Assembly: GCA_017994425.1 (NCBI GenBank)
Contig: JAGOKS010000010.1
Location: forward strand, 1-39,516
Origin: Bacteroidales bacterium
Lineage (GTDB): Bacteria; Bacteroidota; Bacteroidia; Bacteroidales; WCHB1-69
DNA length: 39,516 bases
Direction of reading: 5' to 3'
Position numbers and translations under genes: made by a program. Below the pieces are notes generated by a model. That model saw only the letters and a program-made list of their open reading frames with translations. It had not been told where the DNA came from and made no database searches. Shown piece by piece: positions 1-9,169 of this stretch (positions are counted from its first letter, which is position 1; each line of letters starts with the position of its first letter).

Positions 1-213
1 GGACTGTGCAAAGTAGTAACGCAAAAGGAAATAGAAGCCAAAGACTGGAGCTTAAGCCCGGGCAGGTATGTAGGGGTTGACACCGCTACGGATGATGACT
101 TTGACTACGAAGAACGCCTGAACGAAATACATATTGAGTTGGAAGGCTTGAACGAAGAAGCCATTGCCTTGGCAAATGCTATTTCTGAAAACTTTAAAAC
201 GGTGGTGATATGA
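1..213 (+). CDS. hsdM: Type I restriction-modification DNA methyltransferase subunit HsdM, C-terminal 70 residues
   Basis: The window opens inside this gene; reading frame 1 is open from base 1 to a TGA at 211-213. The 70 visible residues include the ending typical of HsdM, with a WSLSPGRYVGV motif at about residues 18-28 of the fragment, followed by an acidic helical tail. HsdM is the N6-adenine methyltransferase subunit that pairs with HsdS to modify the recognition site and joins HsdR for restriction. The catalytic NPPF motif and SAM-binding region lie outside the window. The stop overlaps the hsdS start as ATGA, which indicates translational coupling in one hsd operon. The identification rests on the C-terminal motif plus the adjacent hsdS and hsdR. 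Confidence 0.88.
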   Translation, partial: GLCKVVTQKEIEAKDWSLSPGRYVGVDTATDDDFDYEERLNEIHIELEGLNEEAIALANAISENFKTVVI

Positions 214-1361
214 GTTGGGAGAAATTAAAACTTGAAGAAATTGGACTAATAACTTCTGGTGGAACCCCTTCAACAGGAAATCCAGCATATTGGAATGGCG
301 AAATTCCTTGGATAACTCCGAAAGACTTATCAAATTTTGAGAATAGATATATTGAGAATGGAGAAAGAAATATTACAGACGAGGGATTAAAAAATTCATC
401 TGCTAAATTAGTTAAAGAAAAATCTGTTTTACTTTCTTCAAGAGCTCCAATTGGTTATTTAGCTATTGCTCAAAATGATTTAACGACTAATCAGGGGTTT
501 AAAAATATAACGCCAAATGAAAAATGCGATTATTTATATCTGTTTTATTGCTTAAAAAATAATGTTGAATATTTAAAAAGTCTTGGAATTGGGGCAACCT
601 ATCCAGAGTTATCTTCTTCAAGATTGAAAGAAATACAAATTCCAGTCCCCTCACTCCCTACCCAACGCAAAATCGCCACTATTTTATCGGCTTATGATGA
701 TTTGATAGAGAATAATTTGAAGCGAATAAAGTTGCTTGAGGAGAAGGCACAACTGCATTACATTCAATACAAACCAATTGAAAAAATTGCGTTACAAGAT
801 ATTGCAGACTATCTGGGTAGAGGTGTAACACCAAAATATGAAGAAGGAAGTGGGTTTTATGCAATTAACCAAAAAGCCAATAAAGGTTCTTTGTTGGAAT
901 ATAGCCAGTTTAAATCATTAGACTCAAAGCTTGAAGTTCCTGATGATAAATTCGCAAAATGGGGAGATTTACTAATAAATAGTTTAGGTGAAGGAACATT
1001 GGGTAGAGTTCATTTCTACACAGACAAATCAGATTTATATGCGGTTGACCAACATATGTCAATCTTTAGAACTCAAAAACAGCATTACACTTTCTATCTC
1101 TACCAATTTTTGAGTTCAAACTATGGGCAAGGATTGCTTGATTCTTTGAAAAAAGGTGGAACCAATATGACTATGTTGAATATTTCTGATTTAAGACAAT
1201 TGATTGTTTCTTTTCCATCAGAGAAAGAGCTTATTGAGTTATGGAACGTTTGCAAACCATTGTTTCAACTCAAACAAACATTAATAACCCAAAACACCAA
1301 ACTCCGAGAGGCACGGGATATTTTATTACCTAAACTAATGAATGGACAAATAGAAGTATAA
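210..1361 (+). CDS. hsdS: Type I restriction-modification specificity subunit HsdS
   Basis: A 383-residue DNA-recognition subunit of a type I restriction enzyme, close to the usual length of about 400. It has the standard two-half plan: target recognition domain 1 at about residues 1-150 (opening with a GLITSGGTPST motif), a conserved helical spacer at about 151-185 (TQRKIATILSAYDDLIENN), target recognition domain 2 at about 190-340, and a second conserved helix at the C-terminus ending ILLPKLMNGQIEV. The two spacer helices set the distance between the half-sites and contact HsdM. The ATG overlaps the hsdM stop. By eye, TRD1 is richer in A+T than the spacer, as expected of a gene whose TRDs are exchanged by recombination. 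The recognition sequence cannot be read from the protein. Confidence 0.93.
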   Translation: MSWEKLKLEEIGLITSGGTPSTGNPAYWNGEIPWITPKDLSNFENRYIENGERNITDEGLKNSSAKLVKEKSVLLSSRAPIGYLAIAQNDLTTNQGFKNITPNEKCDYLYLFYCLKNNVEYLKSLGIGATYPELSSSRLKEIQIPVPSLPTQRKIATILSAYDDLIENNLKRIKLLEEKAQLHYIQYKPIEKIALQDIADYLGRGVTPKYEEGSGFYAINQKANKGSLLEYSQFKSLDSKLEVPDDKFAKWGDLLINSLGEGTLGRVHFYTDKSDLYAVDQHMSIFRTQKQHYTFYLYQFLSSNYGQGLLDSLKKGGTNMTMLNISDLRQLIVSFPSEKELIELWNVCKPLFQLKQTLITQNTKLREARDILLPKLMNGQIEV

Positions 1362-1365
1362 AATT

Positions 1366-3204
1366 ATGGCAGAAATAACTGAAAATATAGAAAATCCAAA
1401 CTTCCGCTTGAAAGCGGTAGCAGAGCTATTGGATGGCGAACACCATTTTTATATACCATCATACCAACGAGGCTATAGATGGGACGACCGTCAAGTTGAA
1501 GATTTATTAAAAGATATTTGGGATTTTGCACGAAACGATGAAAAAAAGAAAACAGATTTTTACTGCTTGCAACCAATAGTAGTTAAAATAGACAAGCAAA
1601 ATAATAATTGGACTGTAATTGATGGACAACAACGCCTTACAACACTTCTGCTTCTCATTAACTATTTAAAAAATGGATCTCGAACACCTTTCGTTGTTAA
1701 GTCTGAAGTCTATACTATTGAATATCAAACTAGGGGTATTATGGATTTTAATAATCCTGTAAAGACTGCAGATATTGATAGTTTCCATGTTTTTGAAGCA
1801 AAACGAATCATTGATAAATGGTTTGATGACCGAATAGATGAAATAGACTACTCAGCATTTGAGAAGGTACTGTTCAATAAAAGCGAAGATGTAGCCCAGG
1901 TAAAAGTTATATGGTATGTTACAGAGAGTGATGAAGACATTGAGTCTATAAAAATCTTTAACAACCTAAACAAAGGTAAAATCAGGTTAACCAATGCAGA
2001 GTTGATAAAAGCATTGTTTGTATTAAAAGCTAGGGAGAAAAAAGATGGCAATAAAACAGAAGAATTAGTTCTGAATGAATTTGCTTTCGAATGGAACGAG
2101 ATCGAAAACAAACTACAAGACAATCGATTCTGGTATTTTCTGACCAATAAGAATTACAACCCTGCTACACGTATTGATTTAATATTTGATTTTCTAACTG
2201 AAAAAACTGAAAAACATGATGCTGATTTCTCGTATAGAAAATTTCAAAACTTGTACGACAAAACTACTGATGATCTTTGGTTAAAGCTTGGAATTAATAA
2301 TTTTTCAGCAGCATGGAAGAAAGTAAAAGAGGTTTATCACACCTTCCAATATTGGTATGAAAACAGTGAAATTTATCATTATGTAGGTTATCTGGTTTAC
2401 AATGGAATTGACTTGCCTACCATTTACAATACTTGTAAAGGCAAAAACAAACCAGAAACATTGAAGGCACTCCAAGAATTGATCGGAAACCGAATATTAA
2501 AATATGGGATTAAAGAAATAGATACTTTTTCTTACTCAGAAAATATAAAAGAGTGTAAGCAAGTGCTGTTATTTTTTAATATTGAAACCTGTGTTCGACA
2601 GCAAAAAAACCAAAATGAACAGGTTAATAACCAAGAGTTTTATACTTACTACAGATTTCCATTCGATTTGCTAAAAATGTATGATTGGGATGTGGAACAC
2701 GTAGGTTCGCAAACAGAAAATCCTTTAAAAGAAATAAAGGATAAAATTGTTTGGCTCTCATTCATTCCTTTAATTGAAACACAACACACTGATTGGGGTC
2801 GCATCAAAGAAGAGGCAAATAATTTGATAAAAGAGTTAAAGGAATTTGGACGTGATAGAAACGATAATTTTTCAGAGCTTTATAGTGAAATAATTTCGAT
2901 AGTTCAAAAAGATGTAAACGAAAGTAAAGATACTTTAGACAACTTAGTTCTATTGGATTCAGGAACTAATCGTGGGTACGGTAATGCCTTGTTTGCTTCT
3001 AAAAGACAAGTAATTATTGAAAAAGATATGAATGGTATTTTTATTCCTAATTGCACTAAAAATTTGTTTCTCAAATACTTTTCAAAAAATGATGATGGCA
3101 GTACTCAATGGAAGAACAGCTGGGAAAAACCTGATCGAAAAGCATATTTGAAGGCAATCCATGAAAACATTGACTATATTCTAAAAAACGATAAAGATGA
3201 ATAA
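1366..3204 (+). CDS. DUF262-DUF1524 protein (GmrSD-like), inserted in the hsd operon
   Basis: A 612-residue protein. The N-terminal DUF262 domain shows IPSYQRGYRW at 30-39 and the VIDGQQRLTT signature at 84-93, and later the NLNKGKIRLTNAELIKALF block. The C-terminal part has the marks of a DUF1524 HNH nuclease: E444-H445 in WDVEHVGSQ, NLVLL at 526-530, and a distal N535...N540...F543...K pattern. Known GmrS/GmrD-type proteins use DUF262 for nucleotide-dependent control and DUF1524 for DNA cleavage, often against modified phage DNA. The gene lies 4 bases after hsdS and overlaps the next gene by 8 bases, so it is co-transcribed with the restriction genes. A defence role is inferred from domains and position; the trigger and substrate are unknown. 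Confidence 0.85.
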   Translation: MAEITENIENPNFRLKAVAELLDGEHHFYIPSYQRGYRWDDRQVEDLLKDIWDFARNDEKKKTDFYCLQPIVVKIDKQNNNWTVIDGQQRLTTLLLLINYLKNGSRTPFVVKSEVYTIEYQTRGIMDFNNPVKTADIDSFHVFEAKRIIDKWFDDRIDEIDYSAFEKVLFNKSEDVAQVKVIWYVTESDEDIESIKIFNNLNKGKIRLTNAELIKALFVLKAREKKDGNKTEELVLNEFAFEWNEIENKLQDNRFWYFLTNKNYNPATRIDLIFDFLTEKTEKHDADFSYRKFQNLYDKTTDDLWLKLGINNFSAAWKKVKEVYHTFQYWYENSEIYHYVGYLVYNGIDLPTIYNTCKGKNKPETLKALQELIGNRILKYGIKEIDTFSYSENIKECKQVLLFFNIETCVRQQKNQNEQVNNQEFYTYYRFPFDLLKMYDWDVEHVGSQTENPLKEIKDKIVWLSFIPLIETQHTDWGRIKEEANNLIKELKEFGRDRNDNFSELYSEIISIVQKDVNESKDTLDNLVLLDSGTNRGYGNALFASKRQVIIEKDMNGIFIPNCTKNLFLKYFSKNDDGSTQWKNSWEKPDRKAYLKAIHENIDYILKNDKDE

Positions 3205-5791
3205 TAATAAAACCGCTGAATTAAAATCTGATATATCATTTTTAGAGTTGATAAATGATAAGAAAATTCTCATTCCTGTAATCCAACGAGATTATGCACA
3301 AGGAAGAATTGATGCAAAAGCAACCGAAATTAGGAACAACTTTTTATCTGCAATAATTGATAATCTTATTTCAGATGAATCCTCCCCTTTACTTCTTGAT
3401 TTTATATATGGCTCAACTGCTGATGATAATACGTTTACACCCTTAGATGGACAGCAACGATTAACAACCCTTTTTAGTTTTCATTGGTATTTTATACCAA
3501 AAGAAAAGTTACCTCTTTTATATCAAATAGTCAATGGATCGACATCTTCCGTTTTTTCTTATGAAACAAGAATTTCAAGCAAAGATTTTTGTAATGAGTT
3601 GGTTCAACATTCCATTGAAGAGTTGAAAATTGAGCATTCTAATGCAAAAAATGAGATCATCAACAAAATTGACAATCTGAATAATAAGCTTCAAGAAATA
3701 ACTGATGAAAAGGAAGAAAAAGAGTTAATAGGCAAGGAAGTAGATTCATTAAAAAAGCAGCTGCACAATACTCGATTTTCCGTTACTATAAAGAACCAAT
3801 GGTGGTTTTTATGGGCATGGAATAACGACCCAACGATTAAAGCTATGTTAGTGATGCTGGATGAAATAGATTCAAGACTAGGGGGATTAAATGAAAATAA
3901 AAGGCATGCAATATGGGAAAAACTTGAACAGGGGTCGATATCATTCCATTTACTTCCATTAGAGAAATTCGAATTAACCGATGAGTTATATGTGAAGATG
4001 AATGCAAGAGGGAAAGAATTATCGTCTTTTGACATTTTCAAATCTTCCCTAGAAGAACAAATGCGAATCAACAATGTAGCTGAAAACATTCAAAACAAAT
4101 GGAAGGAAAACATTGATAGCAAATGGATAGATTTATTTTGGAACAAGTTTGCGAAAAGCAAGATAGAAGTAAACACTAATCCTGAAGAACAGAAAAATAT
4201 TGTTGAATCGGTTGAAAAAGGCTTTTTTATATTCCTTAAACGAATTATTGGTTTGTACTTTACTGAAAATATTTCATCATTTAAATATGATATAAAAGAC
4301 GAAAATATCAGAAGGTTAATGCCTTTTGATGGCTATGACGAAAATAATTTAAAGCGAAAACTTCTTGATCAGGCTATACAGAAAGATATTACCTTCTTGT
4401 TTCCTTTATTCTATAAAACAGGATTTTTTAATGAGAGTTTTTTTATCTACGCCTTAAATGTTTTTGATAATTTGATATTCTTGGATGAAAACCATGTGAA
4501 ACATGACGTTTCAGAGTTGATTAATTCAGTTAAGCTTTCAAAAGAAAACACATCTATATTCGACTTGTTTGTTTCGGAAAGTTCAGATTACGAAACGCTC
4601 CTATTGTTCTATGCAATGATCAATTTTTGCATAGCCAAGAAAACAAATGAAATAGTCTCCAATGAAATTTTAAGCTTGGAATTCAATTCTTGGATGAGAA
4701 TCATTAGAAATCTTTCTACGCTCTCAAATACATTCATTGACGACATTGAAGATTTTGAATCTACATTAAAAACTTATCAAGCTTGGTGTTTCGATGTATA
4801 TGGATCGAATGGAAGCAATTCTATTAATCAATATTTTTCTAAACACCCAAGAAGTCACATTCCTAAAGGCCGATTCGTAAATGACCAGTTTGATGAAGAA
4901 ATTACAAAAGCAATTCTAATTACAAATGACATAAATGGTCAAGAGTGGCTAAGTAGTATAAATAAAATTGAGGAGCATGGCTATCTCTTAGGACAAATCC
5001 GTTTTCTGCTAAATTGGAGCAAAGTGGGTGAAAATTATGATTTGGATAAATTTTCAAACTACCAAAGCTCAATTTTTAAAGTTTTCAATTCAAATGGATT
5101 ACAACTAGAATTATCACATTCAGAAACGCATCTATTTAGAAATTGCCTAATGGCAAATAGTGAAAACTATTTTTTATTAAAAGATGATTGTTTAGTTAAC
5201 AATACAGGAAAAGAAAGGGATCGGAGCTGGAAGAGCTATTTAAGAAATACTAGAAAAAGTCAGAATATAAAGTTAATTCTGGATAAATATCAAGAATCCA
5301 ATTATCAGAATTTCGAAGAATTCTGTATTAAAGAGATAAAAGATGGAAATCAGTCAATCACAGATTGGCGAAGATGCTTTTTGAAATTCCCTTCTATTTA
5401 CAATAGATGTGGTCAAAATCAAATTGATTATTGGGATAAAAGGAAGATGGAAATCTGTCTACTGGAAACCAGTAAAAAATGGAATGGATTAAATAGGCAC
5501 AGTGAATTAAACACTTACTATTGGAGCATTTTGTTCAAAGAGAAAAATGGCTGGATATCAAAGTATTTCAACTCACAAACTAATATTCCTTTAATGTCGG
5601 AATTCACAAAAGAATATAGTCGTGTCTTTGTTCAGTTTGAAAACATTGAAGGAGAGCATAAATATGTCCTAAGATCGAGTTTCAAACCAGCAAACGATTT
5701 ATACACAGAAGAAAATGAAAACTGGGTAAGAATATTTGACACAAGTGAGTTTTTTGAAGTTGAAGAAGAATTAGAAAAATTATTAACATGA
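3197..5791 (+). CDS. Second DUF262-family protein in the hsd operon
   Basis: An 864-residue protein with a DUF262 domain: IPVIQRDYAQGR at 26-37, LDGQQRLTTL at 83-92, and MNARGKELSSFDIFK from 268. The region around 145-190 is rich in Lys, Glu and Leu and probably forms a coiled coil. The remaining 550 or so residues show no motif that I can assign. I see no DUF1524-type HNH pattern, so if this pair works like GmrSD the nuclease activity would come from the upstream partner. It overlaps the upstream gene by 8 bases and shares ATGA with hsdR. The A+T-rich codon use resembles the upstream DUF262 gene more than hsdR, suggesting that the two entered the locus together. Function is not established. 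Confidence 0.8.
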   Translation: MNNNKTAELKSDISFLELINDKKILIPVIQRDYAQGRIDAKATEIRNNFLSAIIDNLISDESSPLLLDFIYGSTADDNTFTPLDGQQRLTTLFSFHWYFIPKEKLPLLYQIVNGSTSSVFSYETRISSKDFCNELVQHSIEELKIEHSNAKNEIINKIDNLNNKLQEITDEKEEKELIGKEVDSLKKQLHNTRFSVTIKNQWWFLWAWNNDPTIKAMLVMLDEIDSRLGGLNENKRHAIWEKLEQGSISFHLLPLEKFELTDELYVKMNARGKELSSFDIFKSSLEEQMRINNVAENIQNKWKENIDSKWIDLFWNKFAKSKIEVNTNPEEQKNIVESVEKGFFIFLKRIIGLYFTENISSFKYDIKDENIRRLMPFDGYDENNLKRKLLDQAIQKDITFLFPLFYKTGFFNESFFIYALNVFDNLIFLDENHVKHDVSELINSVKLSKENTSIFDLFVSESSDYETLLLFYAMINFCIAKKTNEIVSNEILSLEFNSWMRIIRNLSTLSNTFIDDIEDFESTLKTYQAWCFDVYGSNGSNSINQYFSKHPRSHIPKGRFVNDQFDEEITKAILITNDINGQEWLSSINKIEEHGYLLGQIRFLLNWSKVGENYDLDKFSNYQSSIFKVFNSNGLQLELSHSETHLFRNCLMANSENYFLLKDDCLVNNTGKERDRSWKSYLRNTRKSQNIKLILDKYQESNYQNFEEFCIKEIKDGNQSITDWRRCFLKFPSIYNRCGQNQIDYWDKRKMEICLLETSKKWNGLNRHSELNTYYWSILFKEKNGWISKYFNSQTNIPLMSEFTKEYSRVFVQFENIEGEHKYVLRSSFKPANDLYTEENENWVRIFDTSEFFEVEEELEKLLT

Positions 5792-8700
5792 CTTGGGAAT
5801 ACTCAGAAGATAATTTAATAGAACAAACAGCGATTGATTTATTTTTCAATCAGTTGGGTTGGGATACGCTATTGGCTTACAACAAAGAAGGCTTTGGCGA
5901 AGGCAGCACTTTGGGCAGACTGAACAAAAAAGAAGTCGTGCTCAAAAAGATATTTTTTGAAAAGCTGAAACAGTTCAATCCCAACTTGCCCGAGCAAGCA
6001 TACAACCAAGCTTATGAAAAACTCATTGAAGAAAGCATTACCAAGTCATTAGCTGAAATCAATTACGAAAAACACCAATTGCTCCGCAATGGTATTCCCG
6101 TTGACTTCATCAACGAAAAAGGCGAGCAAGTAAAAAATAAAACGCTGAAGGTTTTTGACTTTGACAATGCTGACAATAACAACTTTTTAGCTGTTCGCCA
6201 ATTATGGATTCAGGGCAAAAGCAACCGTGAACGAAGACCCGATATAATCGGCTTTGTAAATGGTCTTCCGCTTCTGTTCATTGAACTAAAAGCAGCCCAC
6301 CGAAAATTAGAAAACGCTTACAACGATAATTTCACCGACTATAAAGACGTAATTCCAAAACTCTTTTATTACAACGCATTTGTAATGTTGAGCAACGGCA
6401 TTGAAAGCCGCATTGGAAGCGTTACAGGGAAATATCAGCACTTCCACGAATGGAAACGTATCACAGAGGAAGACGAAGGCATTGTTGCCTTGGATAGAAT
6501 AATTGTAGGTATTTGCGAGAAGAAACGCTTTTTAGATTTATTTGAAAACTTTATTCTCTTTGATAATTCATTGGGCAAAGTAGTAAAACTTATTGCCCGA
6601 AATCATCAGTTTATTGGTGTAAACAAAGCCATTGAAAACATACAGCACAAAGAAGAACTCTACAAACTGGGCAAAATCAGTTTAGAGGAAAAACAAAAAC
6701 TCGGTGTGTTTTGGCATACGCAAGGAAGCGGCAAATCGTATTCCATGGTTTTCTTCTGCCAAAAAATTCATCACAAATTTACAGGTAGTTATACTTTTCT
6801 GATTGTTACCGACCGTAACGAATTAGATACACAGATTTACGGCACATTCAGCGGAATTGATGCAGTGCCACAGGTTAGAGCAGGGAATAATACACTTTCA
6901 CTGAGAGCCAACAGCGGCAAACATTTGAAAGATTTATTGAGTTCGGAACACCGATATTTATTTACACTAATTCATAAATTCAACTTTGACGAAGAAATAA
7001 CCAAACGGGATAATATCATTGTCATTTCAGATGAAGCACACCGAACACAAGGCGGGAATTTAGCAATGAATTTGCGTAACGCTTTGCCAAACGCTTCATT
7101 TATCGGCTTTACAGGCACACCACTTTTCAAAGATGATGAAATTACTAAGCGGATTTTTGGCGATTATGTTTCCCGTTACGATTTCAAACGAAGTGTGGAT
7201 GATGGAGCAACCGTTCCGCTTTACTATGAAAACAGGGGCGAATATTTAGGTTTGAAAAATCCTGTCATCAATGAGCAAATCAGAGCCGTAATAGATGCCG
7301 AAAGCGAAGATTTAGACAGCGACCAGCGCAGCAGAGTGGAACAACTTTTTGCACGGGAATATCCGATACTTACCGCTAAGAAACGATTAGATGCTATTGC
7401 CAAAGATGCAGTTTGGCATTTTTGTAATCGTGGCTACAAAGGCAAAGGAATGTTTATCGCATTGGATAAACTCACAGCCGTAAGAATGTATGATTTAATT
7501 ACCCATCACTGGAAATTGACCGTTGAGCAATTGGAAAAAGAAGTTTCCAAAGGGAAATATGGCGACCAAGAATTACTTGAGAAAAGCCGAGAACTACAAT
7601 GGATAAAAGAAACAGAAATCTGTGTTGTTGTTAGTTCAGAGCAAAATGAAATTCAGAAATTTCAGAAATGGGATTTGGAAATTGAACCACATCGGGAGAA
7701 AATGAACACCCAAGACCTTGAAACGAGGTTTAAAGACGAGGACGACCCATTCCGTTTTGTAATTGTTTGTGCAATGTGGATTACAGGTTTTGATGTGCCT
7801 ACCCTTTCAACTTTGTATTTGGACAAGCCTTTAAAATCACATACTTTAATGCAAGCCATTGCAAGAGCCAACCGAATAAGTGAAGGAAAAAACAATGGTT
7901 TGATTGTGGATTATATTGAAACTTATACTGCTTTATTAGATGCTTTGGCAATTTATGGTTCCGGTGGTGAAGAAGGCGGAAACGGTGGAGGAGAAAAACC
8001 CGAACCACCAGTAAAACTAAAGGAAGAACTAATCAAGCAATTAGAAGAAGCATTAGAAGCGACTGAAACATTTTTGCAAGATGAAGTGAATTTTGATTTG
8101 CAGGAACTCATCAAAGCAGACGGTTTGCACAAATTGGCTGCAATGGAAAAAGCAGTAAATGCAGTTTACACCAATGATGAAACCAAACGAAAATTTCAGA
8201 TTTTAGCAAGAGAAGTTTTTAAGAAATATAAAGCCCTGCAACCTGACAAAGTATTGAATCAATATGTTCCAAGAAAAAATGCAATTGATGTCATCTACAC
8301 TGCCATTGAAGATAATGTCGAAAATGCAGACGTTACAGATATAATGAAAAAAATTCAAGATGTTGTGGATGAATCTATAGAAATTATGGTTGCCGAACCA
8401 AGCCACAACGAAGAGAAAATCATTGACCTGAGCGGATTGAATTTTGAATTATTAGAGCAGTACTTTTTGAAAACAAAGAATAAAAATACCGTTGTTCAGT
8501 CGCTCAAAGACAAGATTGAAAAGCAACTGAAACAGATGGTTGAACGAAACCCTTTAACAGTTGACTATTATAAACGCTATCAGGAAATCATCGAAGAATA
8601 TAACAAAGGAAAAGACGAAGCAGTAATAAAAGAGACGTTCAGAAAACTGATTGAACTTATAAACTCCTATTCTCAAGAAGAAGTCGACACCATACGAGAG

Positions 8701-9021
8701 GGATTGACGGATGAGCAAAAAGCAATTTTCGATATACTGAGACAAGGCAAAAAACTTGAAGAAAGAGAAAAGAACCAGATAAAGAAAATTTCGATTGAGC
8801 TACTTGAAGAATTGAAAAAAGAAAAGTTGAAAGTGGACCAGGTGTGGGAAAAAGCTGAAACAACAGCCGCTGTTTACCGTTTCGTTAACGACACATTGTT
8901 TCAAAAGCTTCCTTATCCAACCTACCTAACAGATGATATTGATTTAAGGACAAATCTGGTTTTTGAACACTTAAAACAACAATATTTTGGCGGAGGATTA
9001 AGCATTTATGGACGATATTAG
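5788..9021 (+). CDS. hsdR: Type I restriction enzyme motor/nuclease subunit HsdR
   Basis: A 1077-residue type I restriction subunit that translocates DNA with ATP and cuts far from the recognition site. The N-terminal PD-(D/E)xK nuclease is visible as PD at 151-152 and ELK at 166-168. The SF2 motor shows Walker A GSGKS at 313-317, DEAH at 415-418, TGT at 442-444, GFD at 667-669 and the arginine-finger motif QAIARANR at 689-696. A short Gly/Glu-rich linker (around 730-745) joins the motor to a long helical C-terminal part that binds the methylase core. All key residues look intact, so it should be active if hsdM is. It begins in an ATGA overlap with the second DUF262 gene and closes the operon. 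Its codon use is less A+T-rich than that of the two DUF262 genes. Confidence 0.96.
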   Translation: MTWEYSEDNLIEQTAIDLFFNQLGWDTLLAYNKEGFGEGSTLGRLNKKEVVLKKIFFEKLKQFNPNLPEQAYNQAYEKLIEESITKSLAEINYEKHQLLRNGIPVDFINEKGEQVKNKTLKVFDFDNADNNNFLAVRQLWIQGKSNRERRPDIIGFVNGLPLLFIELKAAHRKLENAYNDNFTDYKDVIPKLFYYNAFVMLSNGIESRIGSVTGKYQHFHEWKRITEEDEGIVALDRIIVGICEKKRFLDLFENFILFDNSLGKVVKLIARNHQFIGVNKAIENIQHKEELYKLGKISLEEKQKLGVFWHTQGSGKSYSMVFFCQKIHHKFTGSYTFLIVTDRNELDTQIYGTFSGIDAVPQVRAGNNTLSLRANSGKHLKDLLSSEHRYLFTLIHKFNFDEEITKRDNIIVISDEAHRTQGGNLAMNLRNALPNASFIGFTGTPLFKDDEITKRIFGDYVSRYDFKRSVDDGATVPLYYENRGEYLGLKNPVINEQIRAVIDAESEDLDSDQRSRVEQLFAREYPILTAKKRLDAIAKDAVWHFCNRGYKGKGMFIALDKLTAVRMYDLITHHWKLTVEQLEKEVSKGKYGDQELLEKSRELQWIKETEICVVVSSEQNEIQKFQKWDLEIEPHREKMNTQDLETRFKDEDDPFRFVIVCAMWITGFDVPTLSTLYLDKPLKSHTLMQAIARANRISEGKNNGLIVDYIETYTALLDALAIYGSGGEEGGNGGGEKPEPPVKLKEELIKQLEEALEATETFLQDEVNFDLQELIKADGLHKLAAMEKAVNAVYTNDETKRKFQILAREVFKKYKALQPDKVLNQYVPRKNAIDVIYTAIEDNVENADVTDIMKKIQDVVDESIEIMVAEPSHNEEKIIDLSGLNFELLEQYFLKTKNKNTVVQSLKDKIEKQLKQMVERNPLTVDYYKRYQEIIEEYNKGKDEAVIKETFRKLIELINSYSQEEVDTIREGLTDEQKAIFDILRQGKKLEEREKNQIKKISIELLEELKKEKLKVDQVWEKAETTAAVYRFVNDTLFQKLPYPTYLTDDIDLRTNLVFEHLKQQYFGGGLSIYGRY

Positions 9022-9154
9022 CCAACCCGCAGTCGTAAGCACATTTGCAAGCCCACACAAGCCCATGCTAAACCCAAGCTTGCCAAAGAGTATGCTTTCT
9101 CAAACCCTGACAAAAAATCCCCTCCCCCCTTAAAGAAGAATAAAACACAACAGA

Positions 9155-9169
9155 CAATAGCAGCTATTG
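9155..9169. terminator. Small hairpin between convergent hsdR and sdaA
   Basis: CAATAG-CAG-CTATTG forms a six-pair stem with a three-base loop. On the plus strand it is followed by CTTTTTATTT, so it could end transcription of the hsd operon. On the minus strand it overlaps the stop codon of the serine dehydratase gene. The stem is short and A+T-rich, so this is a weak call. Confidence 0.25.
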
